This document shows positions 31,158-40,000 of a DNA stretch of 64,000 bases, piece after piece. The first letter of the stretch is position 1. Every line of letters starts with the position of its first letter. This stretch comes from Marinomonas transparens. GTDB lineage: Bacteria > Pseudomonadota > Gammaproteobacteria > Pseudomonadales > Marinomonadaceae. The stretch covers positions 62,001 through 126,000 of the forward strand of contig NZ_JAEMNX010000008.1 of the NCBI RefSeq assembly GCF_016463975.1. Reading direction: 5' to 3'. The translations under genes were made by a program, and so were the position numbers. A model generated the notes under the pieces. The model was not told where the DNA came from, made no database searches, and saw only the letters and a list, made by a program, of their open reading frames with translations.

Positions 31158-31190
31158 AAAACCGTTATCTCATTAGATAACGGTTTTTTT
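31158..31190 (+). terminator. Rho-independent terminator after the barrel gene
   Basis: A 10-bp perfect stem ACCGTTATCT (31161-31170) / AGATAACGGT (31175-31184) with loop CATT is followed by seven T. It lies just 3' of the convergent lyase gene's stop and may also slow that transcript. Confidence 0.92.
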
Positions 31191-31200
31191 ATGGCTATTT

Positions 31201-32829
31201 TCATATCGTTCTCGAATAAATTGATTTCACGTCCATGGTATTTTTCAAGCTGCCGTCTGGCATCATCATGTCCCCATGAATATAACCGCCTCGGCTTCTA
31301 TAGACTGGGACCAACTCGCTTTTTCCTTGTTTTGCGGCGATGAGGCTGAGTAGGGCGAGGGGTTCAATGTCATCGAAGCGACAATGTATGTGCTCGGCGC
31401 TGGCGGTAAACAGCCCTCGGTTGGCGCTGCGTTTAAAGATGTTATGACCAAGCTGTTCTGCCAATTCAAGGTAGGCGGATTCCTTGGTCGCTTGATGCAT
31501 TTCGAGCACCGCAAACAGTAATAAAGCGTCGTCTGCTTGGGTATCCAATTTCACCTTAGTGTTTTGCCAATCGCCTAGTTCAAAGTGTTTCGCCATGGCG
31601 CACAGGGTAGGCCATAGTTTTTCGCTGCGGCTTTCTACCCAGTTGGTCACGTAGGCGAGGAAGACATGGACAGGAACAGGGCGACGAATAATCTCCACGC
31701 CTTTTTTCCCATAGTAACCGTAGCGAGGAATGCTTTGGCCTGTTAAATCTTTACCATCGGCGAACATGGGTTTTATTTCGTTTGTGTCGGCATCGTAAGC
31801 ATAATGCGCCCACGCTTCTAAGCCTTCTGTTGTCCAATCTAATAATTGTTTGCCATCTTTCCCAAGCTCACGAGCCAATAGGGTTTGTGCTAAGGCGCAA
31901 TCGCCATAAATGCCTTCTGGGCCGTTAAGGGCTTCTTCGTCCATTTTGAACAACACCCATGCTTCTTTTGCCACATCGCCGTATTCTGGGCCGAACTGGC
32001 GTTGTGCTCGGTCTCCCCAAAAAGAGAAAGTGTATTGTGGGTGGCTTTCGTCTTCTGGCGGCGTGCCCGTTTGCATTGGGCGGTTGTACTGGTAGCAACC
32101 GAGTTTGGTTATTGGGTGACGGCTATTTATGTATTGACTCATTAAGAATTCAGCCCAAGATAGGGCTTTTTTGTCGTCATCTAGCTTGTAGAGCATGCCT
32201 GCGCTGAATACTAGGTCGTTGCCTATATTCACGAAGGACAGGCCTTTCATTTCCCGCAGCGGCTCAAGATTGCTACTTTGTGGTTTATCCCAGAACGTCG
32301 CTTCGTTTAACGCCAAGCCATAGCGGCCATGGCGAGACATTTCCATGCTGCTCCAATCGGTCACATGGCAATTCCAAATGGCTTTTATCATGCGGCTGGT
32401 GGCAGTGGGATTCGTTTCATGCATGAGCTCGTAATAAGGGCAATGGTGTTTCAGTTCGTGCACCATATTCTTGTTTTCTGGCCCAACGGAATTCATGGTT
32501 TTTAGATCAAGGAAAGAGTGTCCGCCCCAACGGATAAGACCACTTGAATCGGCATGATCAAAATGCCAGTTTATCGCGTCTTTCGCCGCTTGTTTGTATT
32601 TTGGCTCATGGGTTAACGCGGTTAAGCCACTAAGAAAGCGAAACAGGTTTTGTTGGCTGGCAATGTTCGAAGGTTCCCAAACGGAACCGTCGGTGTTTTT
32701 CCAAGTAACAGGCTTGCCTGTAAAAGTGTCGCAACCGTCAAAAAATAGAGGGGTTCCGTGATAAGGATCGCGATAATTTTCAAGAATCGTATCGGCGTAT
32801 TGAGTCAGGTAATCCAGAATGTCTTGCAT
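31201..32829 (-). CDS. Pectate lyase-like enzyme, probably family PL2 (cytoplasmic exo-lyase, PelW type)
   Basis: A 542-residue protein without a signal peptide. Length and layout fit family PL2, (alpha/alpha)-barrel lyases that cleave oligogalacturonides by beta-elimination; the signal-less form in Dickeya, PelW, is cytoplasmic and about the same length. Recognisable stretches are GKPVTWKN near 40, SNIASQQNLFRFLSGLTALT near 54-73, IRWGGHSFLDL, VHELKHHCPYYELM near 143 and MEMSRHGRYGL. Candidate catalytic and metal residues are the Arg/His of these motifs; I assign the family from memory of such segments. A KdgR-like box lies upstream. Another alpha/alpha-barrel sugar enzyme is the main alternative. 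Confidence 0.62.
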   Translation of the reverse strand: MQDILDYLTQYADTILENYRDPYHGTPLFFDGCDTFTGKPVTWKNTDGSVWEPSNIASQQNLFRFLSGLTALTHEPKYKQAAKDAINWHFDHADSSGLIRWGGHSFLDLKTMNSVGPENKNMVHELKHHCPYYELMHETNPTATSRMIKAIWNCHVTDWSSMEMSRHGRYGLALNEATFWDKPQSSNLEPLREMKGLSFVNIGNDLVFSAGMLYKLDDDKKALSWAEFLMSQYINSRHPITKLGCYQYNRPMQTGTPPEDESHPQYTFSFWGDRAQRQFGPEYGDVAKEAWVLFKMDEEALNGPEGIYGDCALAQTLLARELGKDGKQLLDWTTEGLEAWAHYAYDADTNEIKPMFADGKDLTGQSIPRYGYYGKKGVEIIRRPVPVHVFLAYVTNWVESRSEKLWPTLCAMAKHFELGDWQNTKVKLDTQADDALLLFAVLEMHQATKESAYLELAEQLGHNIFKRSANRGLFTASAEHIHCRFDDIEPLALLSLIAAKQGKSELVPVYRSRGGYIHGDMMMPDGSLKNTMDVKSIYSRTI

Positions 32830-32857
32830 GGAATCGATCCAGAGTCTTTATTGTTAT

Positions 32858-32885
32858 TTTTCATAGGGGCAGAGACCTATGAAAA
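32858..32885. promoter_or_regulatory. Perfect 10-bp inverted repeat upstream of the lyase
   Basis: TTTTCATAGG (32858-32867) is perfectly complementary to CCTATGAAAA (32876-32885), with an 8-base spacer. It lies 29-56 bp upstream of the lyase start, in the likely core promoter or 5' UTR, so it could be an operator or an mRNA hairpin. Confidence 0.45.
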
Positions 32886-32932
32886 TTGAATGACATTGAT
32901 CTTATCGAATCTGGTTAATTGTTGCCACAATA

Positions 32933-32953
32933 AATTAAAACGGTGTTTCATTT
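32933..32953. promoter_or_regulatory. KdgR-like operator box
   Basis: A 21-bp imperfect palindrome with arms AATTAAAACG and TGTTTCATTT around one base. It matches the enterobacterial KdgR pattern (AAATGAAACA-N-TGTTTCATTT) at 17 of 20 arm positions; the right arm is exact. KdgR represses pectin-degradation genes until 2-keto-3-deoxygluconate appears. It lies about 104-124 bp upstream of the lyase start. Confidence 0.4.
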
Positions 32954-33597
32954 ATTTTATGGGTGGGTTTGAATGCTTTTTATCGTTAATACCATTCAAC
33001 AAAGGAACACATCGAAGATCTAAGTATCCTTCTTTTATTGAAATAATGGCCTCACTATTTCAGAGGCTGTTGTCTTGATCATGCTTCTCTCTAATGGTGT
33101 CTAGTGCATTGATCATGTTGCCATAAGATATGTCATTTTTTGGTAATGATTCTTGTGCGTAAGTTTCAATAGCGGGGCATAAGCGTTAATGAGTCCCTGC
33201 ATTCAAGTTCGAAGTGCAACACTTTTCATTTCAAGCCGCTAAGTACATCTCTTTCAATACGGTAGTTGGTTGCTTTCACTTTAACCAAAAGCCCCCAAGT
33301 GATGATTTTTCTTTTGAACCGTCTGTTTGTTATCGGCGAGAGGGGCCGTCATGTTAGACGCGAGAAAGCATGGATACGTTATCTAGCCTCGGAGGCTCCA
33401 ACTTCTTGACTCTAAAATGTAAAGCCATATAGCTCTTCTCCATACGTCAAATTTATCGAATGCATAAAGTCTTTACAAAAGTTAACATAGGCCTGCTATA
33501 AAAAATTCTTATCAGTGAAAACGGTATTTTTGATAAGGATTAGGATCAGATTTAGTTGGTTAATTTGTATTTTATCTAGAATGATAGGAGTACTTTT

Positions 33598-36500
33598 ATG
33601 ATAAAAGTCAGTTTGAGGTATCTATATTTCATTAGATCGTTGTGTTTCATCCTGTGTATGGCATTATCGTCTGTTGCCATTTCCCAGCCCAATCACCCGC
33701 CGTTAGATCCAGAGGGAAATGGACAATGGGGGCCATTAAAAAGCTGGCCTTTAATCCCACTGCACATGCTTACCCTGCCTGACGGAAAAGTGCTTTCCTT
33801 CGGTACCAATGAATATGGTATGCAGGGGGGCTCTTTCATCTTTGATGTTTATGACCCTGTTGAAGATGTGCACTTTACGTTACCCAATCCATTGCCTACG
33901 GACATATTTTGTTCTCATATGGCGCTTGACCCTATCACAGGCAAGGTGCTTATTTTTGGTGGCGATGCGCGAAAATCAGGACCAGGACAAGCTCTTGATG
34001 GCGTAAATTCCCTGACGATATTTGATCCAAAGACATTTTCTTTAACGGCCGCTACCGACACCATGGAATATGCTCGCTGGTATCCTAGCGTTGTGACATT
34101 AGCAAATGGCGAAATTTTGTTGCTTGGTGGCCGAGACTTAGCACAGAACGGCAGTTACATCCCAGAAGTTTGGAATGCTTCAACGGGCTTTCGAACGCTA
34201 ACCAATGCCGCGATCCCAGAATTTGAAGGGGATTTGAATGACAATGTATCGCTAGATGAAGCATGGTGGTACCCGCATGCTTTTCAGCGTTCTAATGGTG
34301 AGGTTGTGGTGATGGATGCCCATGGAAACGACGTTTACATCATGACGACAAGTGGAACAGGAACCATTACTACGGCGGGTACCTTGCCTTTTGATAGCCA
34401 TAAGATGGATCCATCGATTATGTATGACGTGGATAAAGTCTTAATGGTGGACATCGATGGCGGCCTTTGGTCAGTCGATTTGTCGACTAGCACGCCGAGC
34501 TATACAGAAGTCGCACAAATGTCAGACGGCCGCACTGCAGCCAGTATGAATATTCTCGCCGATGGTTCCGTGTTGATTACCGGCGGTACAGATTATGACC
34601 AAGTCCTTGTCGGCCAAGGTAGTGATCCGGTCGATTTAATAAACGCTCAGTATGATGCCTTGCGCTATATCCCTCAAACAGATCAACTTCTTACTCTGGA
34701 AGCAGAAGAGGTTGCGCGCCTTTATCATTCGGCGGCAGTTCTGCTTGAAGACGGACGTATTCTCTCTGGTGGTGGTGGTGCCCCTGGCCCGCTACAAAAC
34801 TTAAATGTTCAATTCTTTACACCTGATGTGTTCTATGATGATCAAGGTGAGCTTGCCACATTACCAACCATTGAATCGATTGATAAAGTGGTGGATAACG
34901 GCTCAAAAGTCACCATTAAAGTAAATGACTCATCGATAGTTAACCGTGTTGGTGCGGTTCGTTCAGGTTCTGTGACCCATTCCACCAACGCTGATACTCG
35001 CTATCTTAGCCTTAATTTCTCAGTGGTCGATTCAACAACGATAGAAGCCGATGTGCCGAATGCCAATACCATGATTCCTGGTCATTGGATGCTGGCGATT
35101 GTAGACAATAACGGAGTGCCCTCAATATTCTCTTCAATTGGCGTGGGAGTCGCGACTGACTTTTTTGACGGTTTTGGTCCTTTATCTGCTGCCGCCACAC
35201 CACTACGAAAAGATCAGCCTAATATCAATGGTGCGTTTAGGGTGGATGCTCTGGTGCGCTTTGATGATCTTGATGGTGGCAATTGGCAACGTATTTTTGA
35301 TTTCGGTAACGGCCCAGCAACAAATAACATTCTTCTGGGGCAAGTAGGGGCATCAAATACAATACGTTTTGAAATTTATAATGGTGCCGTCTCATCGCTT
35401 TTGGATGTGCCAAATGCCATTGTTGAAGGTGAAACGGCTCTGTTTTCGGCCAGTGTGAACGCAGCAGGCTTTATGTCACTTTATAAAAATGGCGCCCTGA
35501 TCGGATCGATACAGGGGATTGTTCCGCCCGACGTTGACAGAAACCTTGAGCTTGTTGGTTATTCTAATTGGCCGGATGACAGTCCGCTGATCGGTGAAGT
35601 TTCGAGTCTTGTGTTTACCGGCAATGTGGATTACCCAGAGTCGGACTACACCCCCGTGCCTACCGGCTTAGATTTTTTTGCTAAAGCCACAGTGCATTTT
35701 GACAACCTTAACGGAGGCGGTTGGCAGCGGGTTTTTGACTATGGTGATGGTCCTGCAACCAATAATATCTTGCTTACTCAGGCCTTTTCAGGAAATACAT
35801 TGCGGTTCTCTTTCTGGAAAGACGATGTGGAACATATACTTGATGTACCGGGTGCCCTTGTGCAGGGCGAATCGGCAAGCTTTATTGCACAAATCACCCA
35901 GGATGGCCTGTTGCAGCTATTTAAAAATGGCGACCTTATCGGCAACGTACAAGCACCGACATTGCCGGATGATGCGGATCGGACGAACAAGCTTATCGCG
36001 TCGTCAAATTGGGATGCTGATACGCCATTGATTGGTGCTGTTACGGCTATTTTAATTGACGAAAATGGCACTAATCCGATACCGACAGGCTTAGTGTTTT
36101 TTGCTGAAGCAACGGTTCGTTTTGACGATATCAGTGCGGGAACATGGCAGCGGGTGTTTGATTACGGAAATGGTCCTGCTTCCAATAATATCATGCTGAC
36201 ACAAGTCGGCGATGGGACAACAATGCGCTTTTCCTTCTGGAAAGGTGGTGTTGAACATATACTCGACATTGCGCAAGCCATTGAGGAAGGTAAGCAAGTC
36301 ACCTATCGTGCTCAAATTACAACCAACGGCCTCATGTCATTGTATAAAAATGGTGAGTTGATTGGTGAGTTAGAGGCGGCGACAACCCCTGAACGAGAAA
36401 ACAGACCCAATAAATTGATCGGCTCATCCACTGGAAATACCGGAACCAACCCGTTAATTGGTGAGGTGATTTCCATCATAGTGGATGAAAATGGCAGTCT

Positions 36501-36921
36501 TCCTTTATTAAGTGACTTTGTCTTTTTTGCTGAAGCAACGGTCCGTTTTGATGATTTGGCAGGGGGCGTTTGGCAGACAGTGTTTGACTATGGTAATGGC
36601 CCAGCAGACGATAATATTTTTCTGGCGCAAATAGAAGACAGTGACGACATGCGCTTTACCTTCTGGAGAGACGGGGTGGAATATGCACTCAATATTCCAG
36701 ATGCCATTATCGAAGGCGAAACCGTCACCTACAGAGCACAAATTACCTCAAACGGACTCATGCAGCTTTATAAAAATGGCGATCTTTTAGGGGAGTATCA
36801 AGCCACAACGGTTCCAGCGAATGTTGAGCGAGCCAACAAGCTGGTTGGAGCATCCAATTGGACTGCCAATCCTCCACTAGATGGCGAAATCTTATATATT
36901 ACGGTTCTTGATAATCTGTAA
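33598..36921 (+). CDS. Secreted copper-radical oxidase (AA5, galactose/glyoxal oxidase type) with four LamG-like domains
   Basis: The 1107-residue protein has a signal peptide (about 1-30) and a seven-bladed kelch-type catalytic domain (about 40-420) followed by a DUF1929-like Ig domain (about 422-520). The copper-radical residues all seem present: Cys105 (IFCSHM) and Tyr162 (RWYPS) for the Cys-Tyr cofactor, Tyr376-His377 (RLYHSA) and His461 (VTHSTN). Such enzymes oxidise an alcohol or aldehyde and release H2O2. Four tandem LamG/concanavalin-like domains follow at about 547-676, 692-822, 834-964 and 976-1104, each with FDDLxxGxWQRVFDYGNGPA; they probably bind polysaccharide or cell surface. 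The substrate is unknown. ATAGGAG precedes the ATG. Confidence 0.85.
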   Translation: MIKVSLRYLYFIRSLCFILCMALSSVAISQPNHPPLDPEGNGQWGPLKSWPLIPLHMLTLPDGKVLSFGTNEYGMQGGSFIFDVYDPVEDVHFTLPNPLPTDIFCSHMALDPITGKVLIFGGDARKSGPGQALDGVNSLTIFDPKTFSLTAATDTMEYARWYPSVVTLANGEILLLGGRDLAQNGSYIPEVWNASTGFRTLTNAAIPEFEGDLNDNVSLDEAWWYPHAFQRSNGEVVVMDAHGNDVYIMTTSGTGTITTAGTLPFDSHKMDPSIMYDVDKVLMVDIDGGLWSVDLSTSTPSYTEVAQMSDGRTAASMNILADGSVLITGGTDYDQVLVGQGSDPVDLINAQYDALRYIPQTDQLLTLEAEEVARLYHSAAVLLEDGRILSGGGGAPGPLQNLNVQFFTPDVFYDDQGELATLPTIESIDKVVDNGSKVTIKVNDSSIVNRVGAVRSGSVTHSTNADTRYLSLNFSVVDSTTIEADVPNANTMIPGHWMLAIVDNNGVPSIFSSIGVGVATDFFDGFGPLSAAATPLRKDQPNINGAFRVDALVRFDDLDGGNWQRIFDFGNGPATNNILLGQVGASNTIRFEIYNGAVSSLLDVPNAIVEGETALFSASVNAAGFMSLYKNGALIGSIQGIVPPDVDRNLELVGYSNWPDDSPLIGEVSSLVFTGNVDYPESDYTPVPTGLDFFAKATVHFDNLNGGGWQRVFDYGDGPATNNILLTQAFSGNTLRFSFWKDDVEHILDVPGALVQGESASFIAQITQDGLLQLFKNGDLIGNVQAPTLPDDADRTNKLIASSNWDADTPLIGAVTAILIDENGTNPIPTGLVFFAEATVRFDDISAGTWQRVFDYGNGPASNNIMLTQVGDGTTMRFSFWKGGVEHILDIAQAIEEGKQVTYRAQITTNGLMSLYKNGELIGELEAATTPERENRPNKLIGSSTGNTGTNPLIGEVISIIVDENGSLPLLSDFVFFAEATVRFDDLAGGVWQTVFDYGNGPADDNIFLAQIEDSDDMRFTFWRDGVEYALNIPDAIIEGETVTYRAQITSNGLMQLYKNGDLLGEYQATTVPANVERANKLVGASNWTANPPLDGEILYITVLDNL
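35236..36909 (+). repeat. Four in-frame repeats encoding LamG-like domains
   Basis: Units lie at about 35236-35625, 35671-36063, 36097-36489 and 36523-36909, about 390 bp each with short linkers. Units 2-4 are clearly closer to each other than to unit 1, as their openings (FFAxATVxFDxL) and ends (ILIDENG, IIVDENG) show, so they look like the younger duplications. Confidence 0.85.
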
Positions 36922-36974
36922 AGTGGGAAACACAGAGCGTACATCCTAAGAGCTCTTAACTACCCCGTTCTTTC

Positions 36975-37006
36975 AAAGCCAATCACTCCAAGTGATTGGC
37001 TTTTTT
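36975..37006 (+). terminator. Rho-independent terminator after the copper-radical oxidase
   Basis: A 13-bp stem AAAGCCAATCACT (36975-36987) / AGTGATTGGCTTT (36991-37003) with loop CCA is followed by T to 37006. A close relative of this hairpin follows the SIR2 gene at 42432-42458, and both stand just before a copy of the palindromic repeat. Confidence 0.92.
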
Positions 37007-37027
37007 CTTATAGAAATATTGAAAATC

Positions 37028-37105
37028 GTTAACCTAAAGTGAAGTGCAATGGCATTTAGACAAGATAGATATGCGTTCCGAGGAGGATTGTTTTGTGGTA
37101 ACGAG
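37028..37105 (+). repeat. Palindromic intergenic repeat, copy 1 (degenerate)
   Basis: Aligns with the copies at 42472 and 43257: GTTAACCTAAAGTGAAG at the left, AATGGCATT, then GTTCCGAGGAGGATTG, TTTTGTGG and ACGAG at the right. The inverted-repeat arms have decayed. It has the same orientation as the other copies and marks the left edge of the accessory region. Confidence 0.6.
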
Positions 37106-37178
37106 GGACATATTAATGGGGCACGAACTTTGAGACGTCTGTGCTTTCAAGCTTCTTAACATGTGTGCTCTGTTTATT

Positions 37179-38060
37179 TTATGGCTCCGATAGGTGTGCG
37201 TGGCAGACGCTTTTTGTCAGTGCTTGTAGCTTTGCCACCTCGCTTTGCAAATAGTCCAGTTCTTCCACCGTGATTTCGTAATGTTCTGAATAGCGTGCGT
37301 CTATGTAGGCCCGTTGTAGGCGGCGGAAACTGCGTCGATGGAACTTGGAGTTCATCGGGAAAATGTCGGCAAAGGCGAGGTCCTGTTCCGCGCAGAGGTG
37401 GTGTAACTTTTCGATGTCGTGGCTTTTCGGTAGGTAGTTGGTACAGACCAACAGGGCGCAGGAAAAAAGCCGTTCAGTCACTTGGTGGAGATCGAACGCG
37501 GCTTCATTACCCATGGATTCTTGTCGTGAGAAGTGAAATTTCTTGAAGCTATCTGCCGCTCGACTAAACCATTGATCAAAATGACTTTGCGCAATACTTC
37601 TACGTTCCTGATTGTTCAAATTCCCCGGCATGGGCAGCTCTTTGGCACTGTTGCTATACAGCTCTATGCCTTGCTCACGAATGTCTTTAAAGAAGTAATG
37701 GCCTTGCTTAAGCTGCTCGCTCACATCGGCGAATGAATGGACGATCAGACCGAGCGGGACGCTTTCAATACGACGCTGTATTTTGTCTTTGGCTCTATAC
37801 CAAAACTCGTCTTCTTCCACAAAAGCCGCTTGGTTCACAATAACCAAAATGTCGTAATCACTCACATAGCCATTTTGCGGATCGTTTACCCACGTTCCTT
37901 TGGCGTGGCTACCAAACAAAATGATTTTGAAAATGCGATAACGGCTTTTTTTCTCCTCTTTATTCAGCAAAAAATCCTCCAAGGTATCGCGAAAAACTTT
38001 CACAATGGTTTGGAGTTCTTGCTGTTTTTGTTCGGGGAGGTGATCAAGCGTCGTTTTCAT
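37179..38060 (-). CDS. MNT nucleotidyltransferase-HEPN fusion protein
   Basis: A 293-residue protein joining two domains usually encoded as separate toxin-antitoxin partners. The N-terminal minimal nucleotidyltransferase (about 20-130) has the GS motif (FGSHAKG, Ser51) and the metal pair Asp68/Asp70 (SDYD), so it is likely active in transferring AMP. The C-terminal half (about 150-285) is a HEPN helical domain of the sacsin-like kind (FDLHQVTERLFSCALLVCTNYLPKSHD, ARYSEHYEI). A strict R-x4-6-H RNase motif is not evident, so the HEPN part may be inactive. It lies downstream of a degenerate toxin-antitoxin pair on the same strand. Confidence 0.8.
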   Translation of the reverse strand: MKTTLDHLPEQKQQELQTIVKVFRDTLEDFLLNKEEKKSRYRIFKIILFGSHAKGTWVNDPQNGYVSDYDILVIVNQAAFVEEDEFWYRAKDKIQRRIESVPLGLIVHSFADVSEQLKQGHYFFKDIREQGIELYSNSAKELPMPGNLNNQERRSIAQSHFDQWFSRAADSFKKFHFSRQESMGNEAAFDLHQVTERLFSCALLVCTNYLPKSHDIEKLHHLCAEQDLAFADIFPMNSKFHRRSFRRLQRAYIDARYSEHYEITVEELDYLQSEVAKLQALTKSVCHAHLSEP

Positions 38061-38145
38061 CCGACTATCCTACTACAGACCCGTAAGGCGGGAAAGTTAA
38101 CCAACGGGGTTTTTCATCGCCATATGGGCAAGGCAGTTGGGCTTT

Positions 38146-38352
38146 TCAGTCAGCCGTTAAGTCCGACCCTATGAGTGTGTTTTTTGGTCGTTGGGATTGA
38201 CCTAGAATAGCGACAATAAGAATGAACCCCGCTTCTTTTGTGTAATAAACGACATGTTTACCAAGGGGGAAGTAGAAAACTTTTGGGGATATCTCACCAC
38301 AGCTTCGCCCCAATCCAGAGTTATCCGCCAAATGTTGAAAGCCTAACAGCAA
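38146..38352 (-). pseudogene. ParE/RelE-type toxin, 5'-truncated
   Basis: About 68 codons match only the C-terminal two thirds of a ParE-like toxin: LADNSGLGRSCGEISPKV, the strand FYFPLGKHVVYY, and GFILIVAILGQSQRP. The N-terminal helices, roughly 30-35 residues, are missing. Going upstream in frame there is no ATG or ribosome binding site before a stop, and only 37 bp separate it from the antitoxin stop, too short for the missing part. This points to an internal deletion that left the antitoxin intact. Read-through to the unusual tail SDLTAD is also uncharacteristic. Confidence 0.72.
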
Positions 38353-38389
38353 GGTGGTTTTATGTTTGCATATGTGGTGAATAGCCTAT

Positions 38390-38632
38390 CTAAAGAGAGT
38401 TTAGAAACGTTTCACCATCGACAGTCGCACCACTATCTAAATCTTTCTTCGCGTACTCAAAGCAGTGTTTTAGGTAATCACGCTTCATGGCTTCAATTTC
38501 TTCAAAGTCTTTCATCGACATCACGACAACCGTGTCTTTACTGTTTTTGCTAATGATGACAGGTTCGCGTTGAGCGCTTAAAAGTAACTCACCAAAATTT
38601 CTCTTGGCATCGTTTGCCGTTAACCTATACAT
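38390..38632 (-). CDS. Phd/YefM-family antitoxin
   Basis: An 80-residue antitoxin: MYRLTANDAKRNFGELLLSAQREPVIISKN is the DNA-binding Phd/YefM fold, with VVVMSMKDFEEIEAMK, and a C-terminal toxin-wrapping part (YAKKDLDSGATVDGETFLNSL). Its partner toxin gene downstream is truncated, so this antitoxin is probably an orphan that may still autoregulate or neutralise related toxins. Confidence 0.85.
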   Translation of the reverse strand: MYRLTANDAKRNFGELLLSAQREPVIISKNSKDTVVVMSMKDFEEIEAMKRDYLKHCFEYAKKDLDSGATVDGETFLNSL

Positions 38633-39027
38633 AATTGAGTTCCATTTTTTAGAATGACGAAAAAAGTATAATTTATAGCATGTTTAATTAAAGCGATTAA
38701 ATCGTGCGATTTGCTTTTTTTTTCAAAGAGAGTGAGGAAGTTGGAGTAATGTTTTACTAACAGACGAACTTGAACCGAGAGACACACCGCCAACAACTAA
38801 TCCAATACAATTCATTGATGTGTTAAAGAAAACTCACAAATATAGTGTGGTTTTATGAAAGGGACTTGTAGTAATGTTTTAAGCAAGAAAGGGAAGCAGT
38901 GATAGATGGATTTTTCTTACAGAGTAATTCCGAAACACCCCCCTTGTACAAGTACAGATGGCACTAGTATTTGAAAAAACTGTGGCCTAAAAATTGTTTA
39001 TTTATTATAAAAATTCGGAGTATTTGT
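38633..39027. other. 395-bp intergenic region, antitoxin promoter and nucleotidase leader
   Basis: The region is AT-rich and lies between divergent genes. The part next to 38640-38700 should hold the antitoxin promoter. A 10-bp palindrome CTTGTACAAG (38943-38952) sits about 75 bp before the nucleotidase start and is a possible operator. An in-frame start at 38971 for the nucleotidase has no ribosome binding site. No other gene is visible. Confidence 0.4.
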
Positions 39028-39960
39028 ATGCCCTATGAATTGGATAAAAGGCTAGTTATCGGTGTTGCTTCAAGTGCAATGTTTGATTTGACAGAGTCGG
39101 ATAATGTTTTTCGTACAAAAGGTGAAGAAGAGTATCGGAAGTATCAATCGGAGAATGTTAATAACCCGTTAAATAAGGGAATGTCATTTTCGTTTATAAA
39201 ACGCTTACTTTCTCTTAATAACTTGAGTAAAAAACCTGACTCAGATCCATTAGTTGAAGTTGTACTATTATCACGTAATGATCCAGATACGGGGCTTCGT
39301 GTTATGAAATCAATTGAATATCATGGTTTGCCTATTTCTCGTGCGATTTTTATGCAAGGTAAATCACCTTATGAATATATTCCAGCGTTAAGTATTTCGT
39401 TATTTTTATCAGGTAATTCAAATGATGTAAGAGAAGCTATTGGATTGGGTTATCCAGCGGGTCATGTAATAAAATCAGCAATGATTGATGAGGATGATGT
39501 AGATTTAAGAATTGCATTCGACTTTGACGGCGTTTTAGCAGACGATGAATCTGAAACTGTCATGCATAATACTAATGACGTTAAACAGTTTCATGAGCAT
39601 GAAACAAAAAATGTTTTGCAGCCGCATAACCCTGGACCATTGAAAGAATTCTTGGTGAAAATCTCAGCTATTCAAAAAATTGAAGAAAAGAAAAAGCAAT
39701 CTGAATCTGAATATCGAAACCGGCTAAGGGTTTCAATTGTTACTGCTCGAAACGCTCCTTCACATGAAAGAGCATTGAATACTCTGAAAATGTGGGGGGT
39801 AACTACAAATGATGCATTTTTCTTAGGCGGAGTTGATAAAGGCTTAATACTAGAGGTGCTTAAGCCACATATTTTCTTTGATGATCAATCGCAGCATTTG
39901 AACTCGACCAGTATCGTTGCACCTTCGGTTCATATTCCATTTGGTGTGAAAAATACTTAA
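39028..39960 (+). CDS. Cytosolic 5'-nucleotidase, cN-I (PF06189) type
   Basis: A 310-residue HAD-superfamily nucleotidase of the family that includes vertebrate cytosolic 5'-nucleotidase I and bacterial relatives; these dephosphorylate (deoxy)nucleoside monophosphates. The N terminus has VIGVASSAMFDLTESD, then VEVVLLSRNDPDTGLRVMKSIEYHGL, ISRAIFMQGKSPYEY and SLFLSGNSNDV; the nucleophile motif is FDFDGVLADDESE (Asp165, Asp167), and later motifs are SIVTARNAP and FFDDQ. ATG at 39028 follows CGGAG. It is AT-rich like the three genes after it, which start 141 bp downstream in the same direction; a shared role in nucleotide-based defence is inference. Confidence 0.82.
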   Translation: MPYELDKRLVIGVASSAMFDLTESDNVFRTKGEEEYRKYQSENVNNPLNKGMSFSFIKRLLSLNNLSKKPDSDPLVEVVLLSRNDPDTGLRVMKSIEYHGLPISRAIFMQGKSPYEYIPALSISLFLSGNSNDVREAIGLGYPAGHVIKSAMIDEDDVDLRIAFDFDGVLADDESETVMHNTNDVKQFHEHETKNVLQPHNPGPLKEFLVKISAIQKIEEKKKQSESEYRNRLRVSIVTARNAPSHERALNTLKMWGVTTNDAFFLGGVDKGLILEVLKPHIFFDDQSQHLNSTSIVAPSVHIPFGVKNT

Positions 39961-40000
39961 GGATTGTGGGGGGATTTTATTAATTTCAAGAGAATCTCTA

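Larger units (their letters stand above)
32830..33597. other. 768-bp intergenic region between divergent carbohydrate genes
   Basis: The region separates the lyase (-) from the copper-radical oxidase (+) and so holds both promoters. I see a perfect inverted repeat at 32858-32885 and a KdgR-like box at 32933-32953 near the lyase. The stretch 33060-33540 shows no gene: a frame at 32890-33078 has no ribosome binding site and no recognisable motif. The oxidase start is preceded by ATAGGAG (33583-33589). Confidence 0.6.

Noticed and set aside
32890-33078. 62-codon frame in the intergenic region upstream of the copper-radical oxidase.
   Set aside because: No ribosome binding site, Cys/Phe-rich composition without motif, and it overlaps the KdgR-like box and likely promoter.
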